Positions 51,611 to 60,528 of a stretch of DNA of 64,000 nucleotides are shown in pieces. The translations under genes and the position numbers were made by a program. The stretch is from assembly GCA_018242445.1 (NCBI GenBank), contig JAFEBW010000053.1, forward strand, positions 1 to 64,000, given 5' to 3'. This DNA is from Pseudomonadota bacterium. GTDB taxonomy: Bacteria > Pseudomonadota > Gammaproteobacteria > Xanthomonadales > Xanthomonadaceae. How positions within the stretch are numbered: position 1 is the first letter of the stretch; the number at the start of each line of letters is the position of its first letter. The notes under the pieces are model-generated. The model searched no databases and was not told the origin of the DNA. It saw only the letters and a list, made by a program, of their open reading frames with translations.

Positions 51611-52454
51611 GATTTCGCTCGCCTTGCTCGACGCCTACCTCGACGGCGAACTCGACCGCACCGAGGCGCGCGCGCTGGAGGCGCATCTGGATTCCTGCCC
51701 CGACTGTGCCGCCGCGCTCGCGAGCGCGGACGATCTGCGCCGTGCGCTGCGCGACCCGGCCCTGCGCCATCGCGCGCCGCAAGCTTTGCACGCGCGCGTT
51801 CGCGCCACGCTGGATGCGCAAACGCGGGCGGCTGCCGCCGAGACGACGGCAAGGACTTCGATCCACGCCGCGCCACCGGTCGCCGCTCATGCGCAGGCTG
51901 TCGATCCACGCACGCAGGTCATCGCCTTCCCGCCGCGACCACGCCGCCTGCCGGCATGGCTGGGCATCGCCGCCGCGTGCCTGCTCTCCTTCGGTGGCGG
52001 TGCGCTGCTCATGCAGCAACGCAGCGTCGATACGACCGCCACCGACGCCTCCGCGCAATGGCAGCGCGACCTGTTCGCCAGCCACTGGCGCGCGCTCGCC
52101 GCCACCTCGCCGGTGGACGTGGTCTCCAGCGATCACCACACGGTCAAGCCGTGGTTCGCCGGCAAGATCGCCGAATCGCCGCCGGTGCAGGATTTCGCCG
52201 CGCAGGGCTTCGCGCTGGTCGGCGGCCGCATCGACTACCTCGGCACGCAGCGCGTGGCGGTGCTGGTGTATCGCCACGGCGCGCACCTGATCGATGTCTA
52301 CGCGCTGCCGCAGGCCGCGCCGCCGACGCATGCGCTATCGCGCGGTTATGCCGCCGAGTCGATCCAGCTCGGCACGCAGCCGGCGGTGATGGTGACCGAC
52401 ATGGATGCCGGCGAACGTGCGCGGCTGGCGGATTTACTCGCCGGGATTCGCTAA
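51600..52454 (+). CDS. Anti-sigma factor with zinc-finger (zf-HC2)
   Basis: A 284-residue membrane protein. Residues about 1-40 carry the H-x3-C-x2-C zinc motif (EAHLDSCPDC), as in ZAS anti-sigma factors. One transmembrane segment (about residues 118-138, WLGIAAACLLSFGGGALLM) separates this from a 140-residue periplasmic domain. It should hold the preceding ECF sigma factor at the membrane until a signal, perhaps redox or metal related given the cupredoxin neighbour. Overlap with the sigma gene indicates coupled translation. Confidence 0.88.
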   Translation: MDCRISLALLDAYLDGELDRTEARALEAHLDSCPDCAAALASADDLRRALRDPALRHRAPQALHARVRATLDAQTRAAAAETTARTSIHAAPPVAAHAQAVDPRTQVIAFPPRPRRLPAWLGIAAACLLSFGGGALLMQQRSVDTTATDASAQWQRDLFASHWRALAATSPVDVVSSDHHTVKPWFAGKIAESPPVQDFAAQGFALVGGRIDYLGTQRVAVLVYRHGAHLIDVYALPQAAPPTHALSRGYAAESIQLGTQPAVMVTDMDAGERARLADLLAGIR

Positions 52455-52504
52455 CGGCCATGGCGGCTGGCTCCGCCCCCGAGGATGAAAGAGCCTGCGC
52501 TAGC

Positions 52505-52545
52505 ACTCCCCCGCTTGCGGGGGAAGGGGTCGACTTCGGGCAAAA
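52505..52545. repeat. REP-like element
   Basis: CTCCCCCGCTTGCGGGGGAAGGGG has 8-bp complementary arms and matches sequence in the gcvH-gcvT gap. It lies between convergent genes (anti-sigma and nfeD) and may serve as a shared transcription barrier. Confidence 0.6.
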
Positions 52546-52604
52546 TCGTGTCGGGGAGAGAAGACTCTTTCACGCTGACCCGCCAGCCCCGCCGAACGTG
52601 ACGT

Positions 52605-53039
52605 TTACTTTGCGGCTTCGACCTGCAAGGTCATGTCGCGCACGTCGATGACGCGCACACGGGCGCCGGTGGGTGCATCGGCGCCTTCCACCGTCCAGAA
52701 GGCGTCGCCGACCTGCACGCGACCGCGGCCGTTGACGATCGCCGTCTCCAGTGGATACACCTGCCCGACCAGGTGCTGGGCGCGGCGATTGAGCAGCGGC
52801 TGGTCGCTCACCACGCGCTGCTTGCGGAACACCTTCCAGTACAGCGACACGCTGGCGATGGCCAGCACGCCGAACGCCACCGCCTGCCAGATCGGTTCCA
52901 GATTCGGCATCGCCAGCACCAGCAAAAACACGCCGGCTGCGGCGAAGCCGAGCCACAGCATGAAGGCGCCGGGGGCGACGATCTCGGCCACCATCAGCAC
53001 CACCGCCGCGGTTGCCCAGTCGATCTGAGTCCAGCTCAT
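52605..53039 (-). CDS. NfeD-family membrane protein
   Basis: A 144-residue protein with two to three N-terminal transmembrane segments (residues about 8-75) and a C-terminal OB-fold domain (LVGQVYPLETAIVNGRGRVQ...ARVRVIDVRDMTLQVEA). NfeD short forms accompany SPFH/stomatin genes, as here: its start is 4 nt beyond the stomatin gene. The pair is thought to act in membrane microdomains or protein quality control. Confidence 0.92.
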   Translation of the reverse strand: MSWTQIDWATAAVVLMVAEIVAPGAFMLWLGFAAAGVFLLVLAMPNLEPIWQAVAFGVLAIASVSLYWKVFRKQRVVSDQPLLNRRAQHLVGQVYPLETAIVNGRGRVQVGDAFWTVEGADAPTGARVRVIDVRDMTLQVEAAK

Positions 53040-53043
53040 GGCA

Positions 53044-54009
53044 TCAGCCTCCCTGCGGGCCCGGCGGCACCGGGAAGGCCGCGCGCGTCGAGGCTGCGGC
53101 TTGCTGGCGGCCGAGGCTCTCCTTCGCCAGCTCGGTGATGCCGGCCAGCGAGCCGAGCACGCCCGAGGCTTCCATCGGCAGCATCACGAACTTCTGGTTC
53201 GGCGCCTCGGCCAGCGACTTGAAGGCCTCGATGTACTTTTGCGCGACGAAGTAGTTGATCGCCTGCACGTTGCCGTTGGCGATGGCGTTGCTGACCAGCT
53301 CGGTCGCCTTGGCCTCGGCCTCGGCCGAGCGCTCGCGCGCCTCGGCGGCGCGGAAGGCGGCCTCGCGCTGGCCTTCGGCTTCCAGGATCACCGACTGCTT
53401 CTCGCCCTCGGCCTTGAGAATCGCGGCCTGCCGCAAGCCTTCGGCTTCGAGGATGTTGGCGCGCTTCTCGCGCTCGGCCTTCATCTGCCGCGCCATCGAA
53501 TCCACCAGGTCGCGCGGCGGCTGGATGTCCTTCAACTCGATGCGGTTGACCTTCAGGCCCCACGGGTGCGTGGCCGCATCCACCGCCACCAGCACCTTGG
53601 CATTGATCTCGTCGCGCTTGGACAGCGATTCGTCGAGGTCGAGCGAACCGATCGCGGTACGGATGTTGGTCATCACCAGATTCAGGATCGCGACCTCCAG
53701 CGTCGCCACCTCGTAGGCGGCCTTGGCCGCATCGAGCACCTGGAAGAACACCACGCCATCGACCTTCACCACCGCGTTGTCCTTGGTGATCACGTCCTGC
53801 GAGGGCACGTCGATCACCTGCTCCATCATGTTGATCTTGCGGTCCACGCTCTGGATCACCGGCATCAGGAAGTGCAGGCCCGGATCGAGCGTGTTGGTGT
53901 ACTTGCCGAAGCGCTCGACCGTCCACTCGTAGCCCTGCGGCACCATCCGCACGGCCTTGAGCACGAACACGAGGGCGAGCACGAGGACGACGAGAACCAG
54001 GAATTGCAT
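53044..54009 (-). CDS. SPFH/stomatin-like (QmcA-type) membrane protein
   Basis: A 321-residue protein with one N-terminal helix (QFLVLVVLVLALVFVLKA), a Band-7/SPFH domain (residues about 20-180: VPQGYEWTVERFGKYTNTLD, DVITKDNAVVKVDGVVFFQV) and a long Ala/Glu coiled coil (about 185-255). Such proteins form large ring or cage oligomers. It lies in an nfeD-stomatin pair. Start at 54009 puts the helix first; the 54177 frame would add an unlikely basic extension. Confidence 0.92.
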   Translation of the reverse strand: MQFLVLVVLVLALVFVLKAVRMVPQGYEWTVERFGKYTNTLDPGLHFLMPVIQSVDRKINMMEQVIDVPSQDVITKDNAVVKVDGVVFFQVLDAAKAAYEVATLEVAILNLVMTNIRTAIGSLDLDESLSKRDEINAKVLVAVDAATHPWGLKVNRIELKDIQPPRDLVDSMARQMKAEREKRANILEAEGLRQAAILKAEGEKQSVILEAEGQREAAFRAAEARERSAEAEAKATELVSNAIANGNVQAINYFVAQKYIEAFKSLAEAPNQKFVMLPMEASGVLGSLAGITELAKESLGRQQAAASTRAAFPVPPGPQGG

Positions 54010-54073
54010 GGCGGTTTCCCAACGGATGCGGTGATGCGGCAGTTTATATCGACAGGCAACGCGGCGCCGGGCT

Positions 54074-55045
54074 TCAAGCGGCCGCCACCTCGACGCGCAT
54101 CCATGTTGCCGCGTCCAGTTGCGCCGACAGCGCCAGCGCGCCGAGGTTCTCGCGCAACTGCTCCGCGCGGCCAGCACCGAGGATCACGCTGGAGACATGG
54201 GGGCTGCGCAGGCACCATGCAATGGCCAGTTGCGCCGGCTTCGCGCCGATTTCGGCGGCCAGCGCCGCGAATCGCCGAGCGCGTTCCAGCCGCGCCTGCC
54301 CTTCCGGCGAGGCGAGCCTGCGCGCCAGCCATTCGTAGCCGGGCGTGGCCATCCGCGAATCGGCCGGGATGCCGGCGGCGTACTTGCCGGTCAACAGACC
54401 AGAGGCCAGCGGCGACCACGTCGTCGTGCCCAGCCCGAGCGACGCGTACAGCGGCGCGTATTCGACCTCCACGCGATCCCGGTGCAGCAGGTTGTATTCG
54501 GGTTGCTCCATCGTCGGCGCGTACCAGCCGCGCTCGGCGGCGATGCGCGCAGCCTCGGCTATGGATTCAGCCGGCCATTCCGACGTACCCCAGTACAGCA
54601 CCTTGCCCTGCCGGATCAGGCTGTCCATCGCGCCGACCGTCTCGGCGATCGGCGTTTCGGGATCGGGACGATGGCAGTAGTACAGGTCGAGATGCTCCAC
54701 CCGCAACCGCCGCAACGCCTGCTCGCAGGCTTCGATGACATGCTTGCGCGACAGCCCCTTTTGCGTGGGCGCGGGATGATCGTGCGCGCCGAAATACACC
54801 TTGCTCGACACGCACCACGCATCGCGCGGCAGGCGCAGGTCGGCGAGCACGTCGCCCATGATCCGCTCGGCCTCGCCGTTGGCGTAGGTCTCGGCGTTGT
54901 CGAAGAAGTTGATGCCGGCCTCGAAGGCCTGCGCGATCAGCGCGCGCGCCTGCCCGCGATCGAGCTGGTTGGCGAAGGTCACCCACGCGCCGAACGACAG
55001 CGCGGACAGCTTCAGGCCCGATGAGCCCAGACGACGGTATTCCAT
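54074..55045 (-). CDS. Aldo/keto reductase
   Basis: A 323-residue NADPH-dependent (beta/alpha)8-barrel enzyme, similar to potassium-channel beta-subunit/YghZ-type reductases. The catalytic tetrad is visible: Asp in NFFDNAETYANGEAE, Tyr in that motif, Lys in SSKVYFG, His in YYCHRPDPETPI. NADPH-site residues lie at the C-terminus (VILGAGRAEQLRENLGAL). The start at 55045 gives MEYRRLGSSGLKLSALSFG. The gene is upstream of stomatin/nfeD on the same strand with a 64-nt gap. Confidence 0.92.
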   Translation of the reverse strand: MEYRRLGSSGLKLSALSFGAWVTFANQLDRGQARALIAQAFEAGINFFDNAETYANGEAERIMGDVLADLRLPRDAWCVSSKVYFGAHDHPAPTQKGLSRKHVIEACEQALRRLRVEHLDLYYCHRPDPETPIAETVGAMDSLIRQGKVLYWGTSEWPAESIAEAARIAAERGWYAPTMEQPEYNLLHRDRVEVEYAPLYASLGLGTTTWSPLASGLLTGKYAAGIPADSRMATPGYEWLARRLASPEGQARLERARRFAALAAEIGAKPAQLAIAWCLRSPHVSSVILGAGRAEQLRENLGALALSAQLDAATWMRVEVAAA

Positions 55046-55085
55046 GTTTGCTCCCGATGATGGCGTGGTTCCATCCCGCACCTAT

Positions 55086-55240
55086 ATAATGTGCGCGTTT
55101 TCCGGGGAGTAGCCACCCGCGTCCAGCGGGATCTGCCGTCAACATACTTGACCCTCGCTCGCAACGAGACGACGGTCATGGCGCGCAGGGTCGATGCCAG
55201 GCATCGATGGGCCAGACCGGGAAGCGTGGATGCGGCCCGG
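55086..55240 (+). promoter_or_regulatory. yybP-ykoY manganese riboswitch with upstream -10 box
   Basis: TATAAT (55086-55091) precedes GGGGAGTAGCC (55105-55115) and CAACATACTTGACC (55142-55155), the two conserved halves of the yybP-ykoY aptamer, followed by ACGACGGTCATGG and GCCAGACCGGG. The class binds Mn2+. About 40 nt separate the aptamer from the RBS (GGAGAA near 55280), with GGCCCGG-type repeats able to sequester it, so translational control is plausible. Confidence 0.9.
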
Positions 55241-55293
55241 CCGGGCGCGTCCGCGTTTCCCGTGTCCATCGCCCGGCCCGGAGAACCTGACCC

Positions 55294-55860
55294 ATGGATG
55301 CCTTCCTCGTTTCCCTCGTCGCCGTCGCGGTGGCGGAAATCGGCGACAAGACGCAACTGCTGTCCCTCACCCTGGCCGCGAAGTATCGCCGGCCCTTACC
55401 GATCTGCATCGGCATTTTTCTGGCCACCATCGCCAACCACGCGATGGCCGGCGGCGTCGGCGTACTGCTCGCGCACTGGATCTCGCCGCGCGCCTTGCAA
55501 TGGGCGGTGGTGGCGTCGTTCATCGGCATGGCCGCGTGGGCGCTGATCCCCGACAAGGCCGGCGAGGAAGACGCCAACAAAGGGCGCGGCCACGGCCTCG
55601 TGGTGGCGACGATCATCACCTTCTTCATCGCCGAGATGGGCGACAAGACCCAGCTCGCCACGGTGGCGCTGGCCGCGCAATACCATCCGCTGTGGCAGGT
55701 GGTGGTCGGCACGACGCTGGGCATGCTGATCGCCAACGTGCCGGTGGTGTGGCTGGGCGCGCGCTTCGCCGCGCGCATCCCGTTGCGCGCCGCGCGCATC
55801 GCCGCCGCCCTGCTGTTCCTCGCGCTGGGCTTGTGGAACCTGCACGGGTTGCTGGTCTGA
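55294..55860 (+). CDS. GDT1/TMEM165-family Mn2+ exporter (UPF0016)
   Basis: A 188-residue membrane protein with two homologous halves of three helices, each containing the E-x-G-D-K-(T/S) motif: AVAEIGDKTQLLSLTLA and FIAEMGDKTQLATVALA. UPF0016 proteins of bacteria (MneA) export manganese. The upstream Mn2+ riboswitch fits that role. The gene is probably monocistronic or continues into the GGDEF gene 65 nt downstream. Confidence 0.93.
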   Translation: MDAFLVSLVAVAVAEIGDKTQLLSLTLAAKYRRPLPICIGIFLATIANHAMAGGVGVLLAHWISPRALQWAVVASFIGMAAWALIPDKAGEEDANKGRGHGLVVATIITFFIAEMGDKTQLATVALAAQYHPLWQVVVGTTLGMLIANVPVVWLGARFAARIPLRAARIAAALLFLALGLWNLHGLLV

Positions 55861-55925
55861 GGCATGATCCACCTCACCATGGAACCGCCTTTCCGACATC
55901 CCGAACCGATGGCATCGCACGCACC

Positions 55926-57083
55926 ATGAGCACGCTGCGGGACACCTTGCGCGAGTTGGCCAGCACGCTGCGCGATCGCCCGGACGAGATCGTCCTCGAC
56001 ATCGGCGCGAGCGGCGAGCTGCTGGTGGCGCGCATCCGCCTGATCGCCACCCTGCTGCTGATGCTGGCCCCGCTGCTGAATCTGGCCAGCGGCGGCGGCA
56101 TGGCGGACACCGTTGCGGGCCTGGTCGGCACCGGACTGGGCGCCATGCTGGCGTGGATCTGGCTGATCCTGGCCCGGCGCAAGCGCCGCTACGCCTGGCT
56201 GCCGTTCGTCACCAGCGCATCGGACATCAGCATGGAAACCCTGGTGATCGTGCTGATCGCCGCCACCCAGTCGCCGGCAGCCAGCCTCAACACGGTGATC
56301 GTGTGGTCGTGCTACCCGTTGTCGATCTTCGCCACCGCGCTGCGCAACGACGGCCGCGTCACCTTGCTGGCCGGCCTGCTGGCGATGGCGCAATACGGCC
56401 TGATCGCGTGGTACTTCCTCGCCGGGCTCGCGCCGGGCGAGGTGCTGTCCTCGCCCGACTACGGCGTCGTGTCGGTGAGCCTGCAATTGCAGCGCATGGT
56501 GCTGCTGCTGATCGCGACCCTGCTCACCGCGGTGGTGGTCTATCGCATCCAGCGCCTCGTGCTGTTGTCCGGCACCGACACCCTCACCGGGCTGCCCAAC
56601 CGGTCCTGGCTGATGCACCGCGTGCCGCGATTGCTGGAATCCGCGCAGCGCGAGCAACGCTCGGTCGCCCTGGCGATCATCGACCTCGACCATTTCAAGC
56701 GCATCAACGACCGCCACGGGCATCCGGTCGGCGACCGCGCGCTCCGGCACGTGGTGGCGGTGCTGGACGACGCGCTCGCCGATGGCGAAACCCTGATGCG
56801 CGTGGGCGGCGAGGAGTTCGTGCTGATCCTGCCGCATTCCATGGGCCCGGCATGGGAGCGCATGGAGGCCCTGCGTCAGCGCGTGGCCGACACGCCGTTG
56901 CAACTGGACGACGCCGAAACCGGCGGCCGGCCGGGCGGCGAGCGTTTGTCGATCACCCTGTCCGCCGGATTGGCCAGCTTTCCTGCCGACGGCGCCGACG
57001 TGTCCACGTTGTTGAAACGCGCCGACCAGCGCCTGATCGTGGCCAAGCGCGGCGGGCGCAATCGGGTTGTGGCACGGGCGTAG
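55926..57083 (+). CDS. Membrane-bound diguanylate cyclase (GGDEF)
   Basis: A 385-residue protein. Residues about 35-215 hold six hydrophobic segments, an integral sensor of MASE-like type; the GGDEF domain (about 215-385) has DTLTGLPNRSWLM, DLDHFKRINDRHGHPVGD and an intact active-site RVGGEEFVLILP. It should make c-di-GMP. No RxxD inhibitory I-site is seen five residues before the motif. Its signal is unknown. Confidence 0.88.
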   Translation: MSTLRDTLRELASTLRDRPDEIVLDIGASGELLVARIRLIATLLLMLAPLLNLASGGGMADTVAGLVGTGLGAMLAWIWLILARRKRRYAWLPFVTSASDISMETLVIVLIAATQSPAASLNTVIVWSCYPLSIFATALRNDGRVTLLAGLLAMAQYGLIAWYFLAGLAPGEVLSSPDYGVVSVSLQLQRMVLLLIATLLTAVVVYRIQRLVLLSGTDTLTGLPNRSWLMHRVPRLLESAQREQRSVALAIIDLDHFKRINDRHGHPVGDRALRHVVAVLDDALADGETLMRVGGEEFVLILPHSMGPAWERMEALRQRVADTPLQLDDAETGGRPGGERLSITLSAGLASFPADGADVSTLLKRADQRLIVAKRGGRNRVVARA

Positions 57084-57171
57084 ACAAACGGACGACACGC
57101 ATGCCGCCATCGACGGCACGAATCGCGGGTCGCACAGCGTATGCTGATTCCGATCCCCGGATGCGACCGCC

Positions 57172-57735
57172 ATGCCGTTGCCCTCGCCCACCGCCATCGC
57201 CATCGTCTTCCTCGCCTTCGAGGCGACGATCTCGCTCACCCGCCGGCCGCTGCCTGGCGCGCAGAACAAGGATCGCGGCAGCTTCGCCCTGATCTGGATC
57301 GTGATCACGCTGGCGATCGTGATCGGCATCAGCGTCGGCATCGCCACGCCGTGGGCACGCCTGCCGCACGCTGAAGCGATGTACCCCTTCGGGCTGGGTT
57401 TGTTCGTATTCGGCGCGATGCTGCGGGCGTGGGCGATCCACGTGCTCGGGCGCTTCTTCACCGTGCAGGTGGCCATCGCCAGCGACCATCGCCTGATCGA
57501 GGCCGGCCCGTACAAGCTGCTGCGGCATCCGTCCTACACCGGCTCGCTGCTGATGTTCGTCGGCTACCTGCTGTGCAACGGCAACGCCTTGACGCTGGCG
57601 ATCGTGCTGCTGGCGGTGCTGGCGGTGTTCGTGCGCCGCATCGTGGTCGAGGAAGCCGCGCTCGCGCAGACCTTCGGCGATGCGTGGCAGGACTACGCGA
57701 AGCGGACGTGGCGGCTGCTGCCGCTGGTGTATTGA
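57172..57735 (+). CDS. ICMT-like membrane methyltransferase family protein
   Basis: A 187-residue protein with about five helices. LIEAGPYKLLRHPSYTGSLL and VVEEAALAQTFGDAWQDYAK form the AdoMet-binding signature of the isoprenylcysteine carboxyl methyltransferase / PEMT family. Bacterial members are poorly characterised, and the substrate may be a lipid or small molecule. A clean start at 57172 precedes dusB by 47 nt after its stop. Confidence 0.83.
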   Translation: MPLPSPTAIAIVFLAFEATISLTRRPLPGAQNKDRGSFALIWIVITLAIVIGISVGIATPWARLPHAEAMYPFGLGLFVFGAMLRAWAIHVLGRFFTVQVAIASDHRLIEAGPYKLLRHPSYTGSLLMFVGYLLCNGNALTLAIVLLAVLAVFVRRIVVEEAALAQTFGDAWQDYAKRTWRLLPLVY

Positions 57736-57782
57736 TCGGCGGGCAGGCTGTCGGCGACAAGTGCGCATGCGAGAATGCGCGC

Positions 57783-58790
57783 ATGCGCATCGGCCCTTAC
57801 TCCATCGAACCGCACGTCGTGCTCGCGCCGATGGCCGGCGTCACCGACAAGCCCTTCCGCGTGCTGTGCAAGCGGCTCGGCGCGGGGCTGTGCGTGTCGG
57901 AAATGACCATCTCCGATCCGCGTTTCTGGAGCACGCGCAAGTCCATCACCCGCATGGATCACGCCGACGAGCCGGCGCCGATTTCGGTACAGATCGCCGG
58001 CACGGAACCCATGCAGCTCGCGCAGGCTGCGCGCTACAACCTCGCCCACGGCGCGCAAATCATCGACATCAACATGGGTTGCCCGGCGAAGAAGGTGTGC
58101 AACGCCTGGGCCGGATCGGCATTGATGCGCGACGAGGCGCTGGTGGCGCGCATCCTCACCGCCGTGGTGGACGCCGTGGCCAGCGCGGATCGGCACGCGC
58201 CGGTAACGCTGAAGATCCGTACCGGCTGGGATCGCGAGCACCGCAACGCGCTGGCGATCGCGCGCATCGCGCAGGACTGCGGCATCGCCGCGCTCGCCGT
58301 GCACGGCCGCACCCGCGACCAGCATTACACCGGCGTCGCCGAGTACGACACCATCGCCGCGGTGAAAGCGCAGGTTTCGATTCCCGTGCTCGCCAATGGC
58401 GACATCGACACGCCGCAGCGCGCCAAGGCCGTGCTCGACTACACCCGCGCCGACGCGGTGATGATCGGTCGCGCCGCGCAAGGCAGGCCGTGGATCTTCC
58501 GCGAGATCGCGCACTTCCTCGCCACCGGCGAATTGCTCGCCGAGCCGTCGCTGGAAGAAATCCGTGACCTCCTGCTCGGCCATCTGCACGCCCTGCATGA
58601 TCTATACGGCGAGACAGCCGGCGTGCGCATCGCCCGCAAGCACCTGGGCTGGTACGCGAAAGATCGCCCCGAGAACGCGGCGTTCCGCACTGTCGTCAAC
58701 CGCGCCGAATCGGCGGCCGAGCAACTGCGGCTGACCCGCGATTATTTCGACGCGCTGATAGCCGGCGCAAGCTTCGCCGCGGCGGCCTGA
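57783..58790 (+). CDS. dusB: tRNA-dihydrouridine synthase B
   Basis: A 335-residue FMN enzyme reducing uridine to dihydrouridine in tRNA. The N-terminal VLAPMAGVTDKPFRVLCKRL, INMGCPAKKVCNAWAGSALM with catalytic Cys106, and HGRTRDQHYTGVAEY are characteristic of DusB; C-terminal RPWIFREIAHFL also fits. In enterics dusB is followed by fis, but no fis is here: the next gene encodes a DUF1232 protein. Confidence 0.95.
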   Translation: MRIGPYSIEPHVVLAPMAGVTDKPFRVLCKRLGAGLCVSEMTISDPRFWSTRKSITRMDHADEPAPISVQIAGTEPMQLAQAARYNLAHGAQIIDINMGCPAKKVCNAWAGSALMRDEALVARILTAVVDAVASADRHAPVTLKIRTGWDREHRNALAIARIAQDCGIAALAVHGRTRDQHYTGVAEYDTIAAVKAQVSIPVLANGDIDTPQRAKAVLDYTRADAVMIGRAAQGRPWIFREIAHFLATGELLAEPSLEEIRDLLLGHLHALHDLYGETAGVRIARKHLGWYAKDRPENAAFRTVVNRAESAAEQLRLTRDYFDALIAGASFAAAA

Positions 58791-58920
58791 AGCGGTCGCC
58801 GAGCGCAGGCGGTTTCACGACGGTCTGCCCAGGATCAAATCGGCTGTAATCGAACGCAGCCGATGCCGTAGTAAGGGACAGGCACGGCAACCGCCGCGCC
58901 GCCCGGTCACGGAGACCCCG

Positions 58921-59616
58921 ATGAACGCCAAGCCGCAATCCCATGCCGCCGCGCGCGCAGCCGATGCCGCCAGCGGCCTCACCTTCCCGCACGGCTTCAT
59001 GGACTTCCTCAAGATCAGCGAAGGCCGCCGCCACCGGATCGGCGACTACGATCTGGATCCGGCGCGGCTGGATCGTTTCAACGATGCCTTGCACGCGCTC
59101 AGCAAGGAAGCGCCCCCGGTGTCGATGGACCAGATCGCCAGCGCCGGGCAACGCGCGCTGCAACGGCACGCCGACGGCAGCCTGCCGACTTTCGTGCAAT
59201 CGCGGATGGCGGCGCTGGCGCGCATGGAGCAACTGGTTCGCGACGCCGCCTGGGGCTGCGACGACGAGTCCCGTCACAAGATCGAGGTGGTCGACGAATA
59301 CCACCACTGCGCCGACGACCTGATCCCCGACGATCTGCCGGTGGTCGGCCTGCTCGACGATGCCCTGCTGGCGGATGTCGCCTACCAGTTGCTGCGCCCG
59401 GAACTGCTCGACTACGATCACTTCTGCCAGTTCCGCAAGGTGGCGACCGAGTTCGCCGGCATCCCCGAGTCCGCATCGGGACTGACCCGGCAGCATTGGC
59501 TGGAAGCGATCCGCCAGGCCCGGCAAAGCCTGTCCCGGCTCGACGAGCGCGAGGCCGGCGAGCGCGATCGTTTCGCCCCGACGACGCACAACTACCGGAT
59601 GTTCCGGGTCGGTTGA
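58921..59616 (+). CDS. DUF1232 domain protein
   Basis: A 231-residue protein. The part around residues 120-160 (VVDEYHHCADDLIPDDLPVV, then GLLDDALLADVAYQLLRPEL) matches the DUF1232 (YkvA-like) motif with its D-x-I-P-D core and short helix. The remaining N- and C-terminal regions are helical and I recognise no further domain. Its expected location is cytosolic or peripheral membrane. Function unknown. Confidence 0.7.
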   Translation: MNAKPQSHAAARAADAASGLTFPHGFMDFLKISEGRRHRIGDYDLDPARLDRFNDALHALSKEAPPVSMDQIASAGQRALQRHADGSLPTFVQSRMAALARMEQLVRDAAWGCDDESRHKIEVVDEYHHCADDLIPDDLPVVGLLDDALLADVAYQLLRPELLDYDHFCQFRKVATEFAGIPESASGLTRQHWLEAIRQARQSLSRLDEREAGERDRFAPTTHNYRMFRVG

Positions 59617-59832
59617 GGACACGCCGCATCGCATGGTTGCAGGCCAGCCCGCGCAGCCCATCCGACGCCGGCGCTGCCGGTCACCCACCTCGCGGCGGGT
59701 GCTCCGGCGACGGGCCGGCGCTGCGCCCTGCGCCAGCACGGGCGGCGCGATCGCAGCATGGGTCGGCCTGCCAGTTGCGGCGGGTCGATCCGCAGGTCTA
59801 TAAGGGGATTCGGGAGCTCTCCCGGGGCATCC

Positions 59833-60528
59833 ATGAGCCGATTCCAGACCACGCGCTGGAGTCTGATCGCGCAGGCGTCTGCGGATGCCACGCCGAGCGC
59901 GCGCCCGGCGCTGGAACAGCTCTGCCGCATCTACCGCCCGCCGGTGCTGGCCTATGTCCGCCGCGCATGGCAGCCCGAGCACGAGGCCGAGGACGTGGCG
60001 CAGGCGTTCTTCCTGCGCTTCGTCGAACAGGGCTGGTATGGCGACGCCGACCCGGACCGGGGGCGTTTCCGCAACCTGTTGCTGGCCGCGCTGCGGCATT
60101 TCCTCGCCGACGAGCGCTCACGCGCGCACGCGGCCCGGCGCGGCGGCGAAGCGACCGGCGATCCGCTCGATCCGGACGCCATCGCCGACGACGCCCCATC
60201 GCCAGAGCAGGCGTTCCACGCCGCGTGGATCGCCACCGTGCTGACCCGCGCGCTGACGCGGCTGCAACGCGAATGGCAGTCCGCTGGCCATCAGGATCGC
60301 TTCGACCACCTCGGTCCGCTGCTGGTGGAAGGCTGCGAGGGAGACGAGCTGCGCCGGTTGGCCGATGAACTGGGCGTGCGCAGCAACACGCTGGCGGTGC
60401 AGATCCATCGCCTGCGCGCGCGCCTGCGGCAACTGGTGCGACTGGAACTGTTGCAGACGGTGGACAGCCGCGAAGCGCTGGATCTGGAATTGGCCGATCT
60501 GCGCGAGGTGCTTGGAGCCGCGCCATGA
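59833..60528 (+). CDS. ECF43-like RNA polymerase sigma factor
   Basis: A 231-residue sigma factor with extended spacing, unlike the shorter ECF at 51062. Region 2: EHEAEDVAQAFFLRFVEQGW followed by GRFRNLLLAALRHFLADERS; region 4: GDELRRLADELGVRSNTLAV QIHRLRARLRQLVR. Such ECF43-type factors lack anti-sigma genes and are activated by threonine phosphorylation from an adjacent Ser/Thr kinase (V. parahaemolyticus EcfP/PknT; X. citri EcfK/PknS). The gene overlaps the kinase start (60525-60528), matching that arrangement. Confidence 0.88.
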   Translation: MSRFQTTRWSLIAQASADATPSARPALEQLCRIYRPPVLAYVRRAWQPEHEAEDVAQAFFLRFVEQGWYGDADPDRGRFRNLLLAALRHFLADERSRAHAARRGGEATGDPLDPDAIADDAPSPEQAFHAAWIATVLTRALTRLQREWQSAGHQDRFDHLGPLLVEGCEGDELRRLADELGVRSNTLAVQIHRLRARLRQLVRLELLQTVDSREALDLELADLREVLGAAP

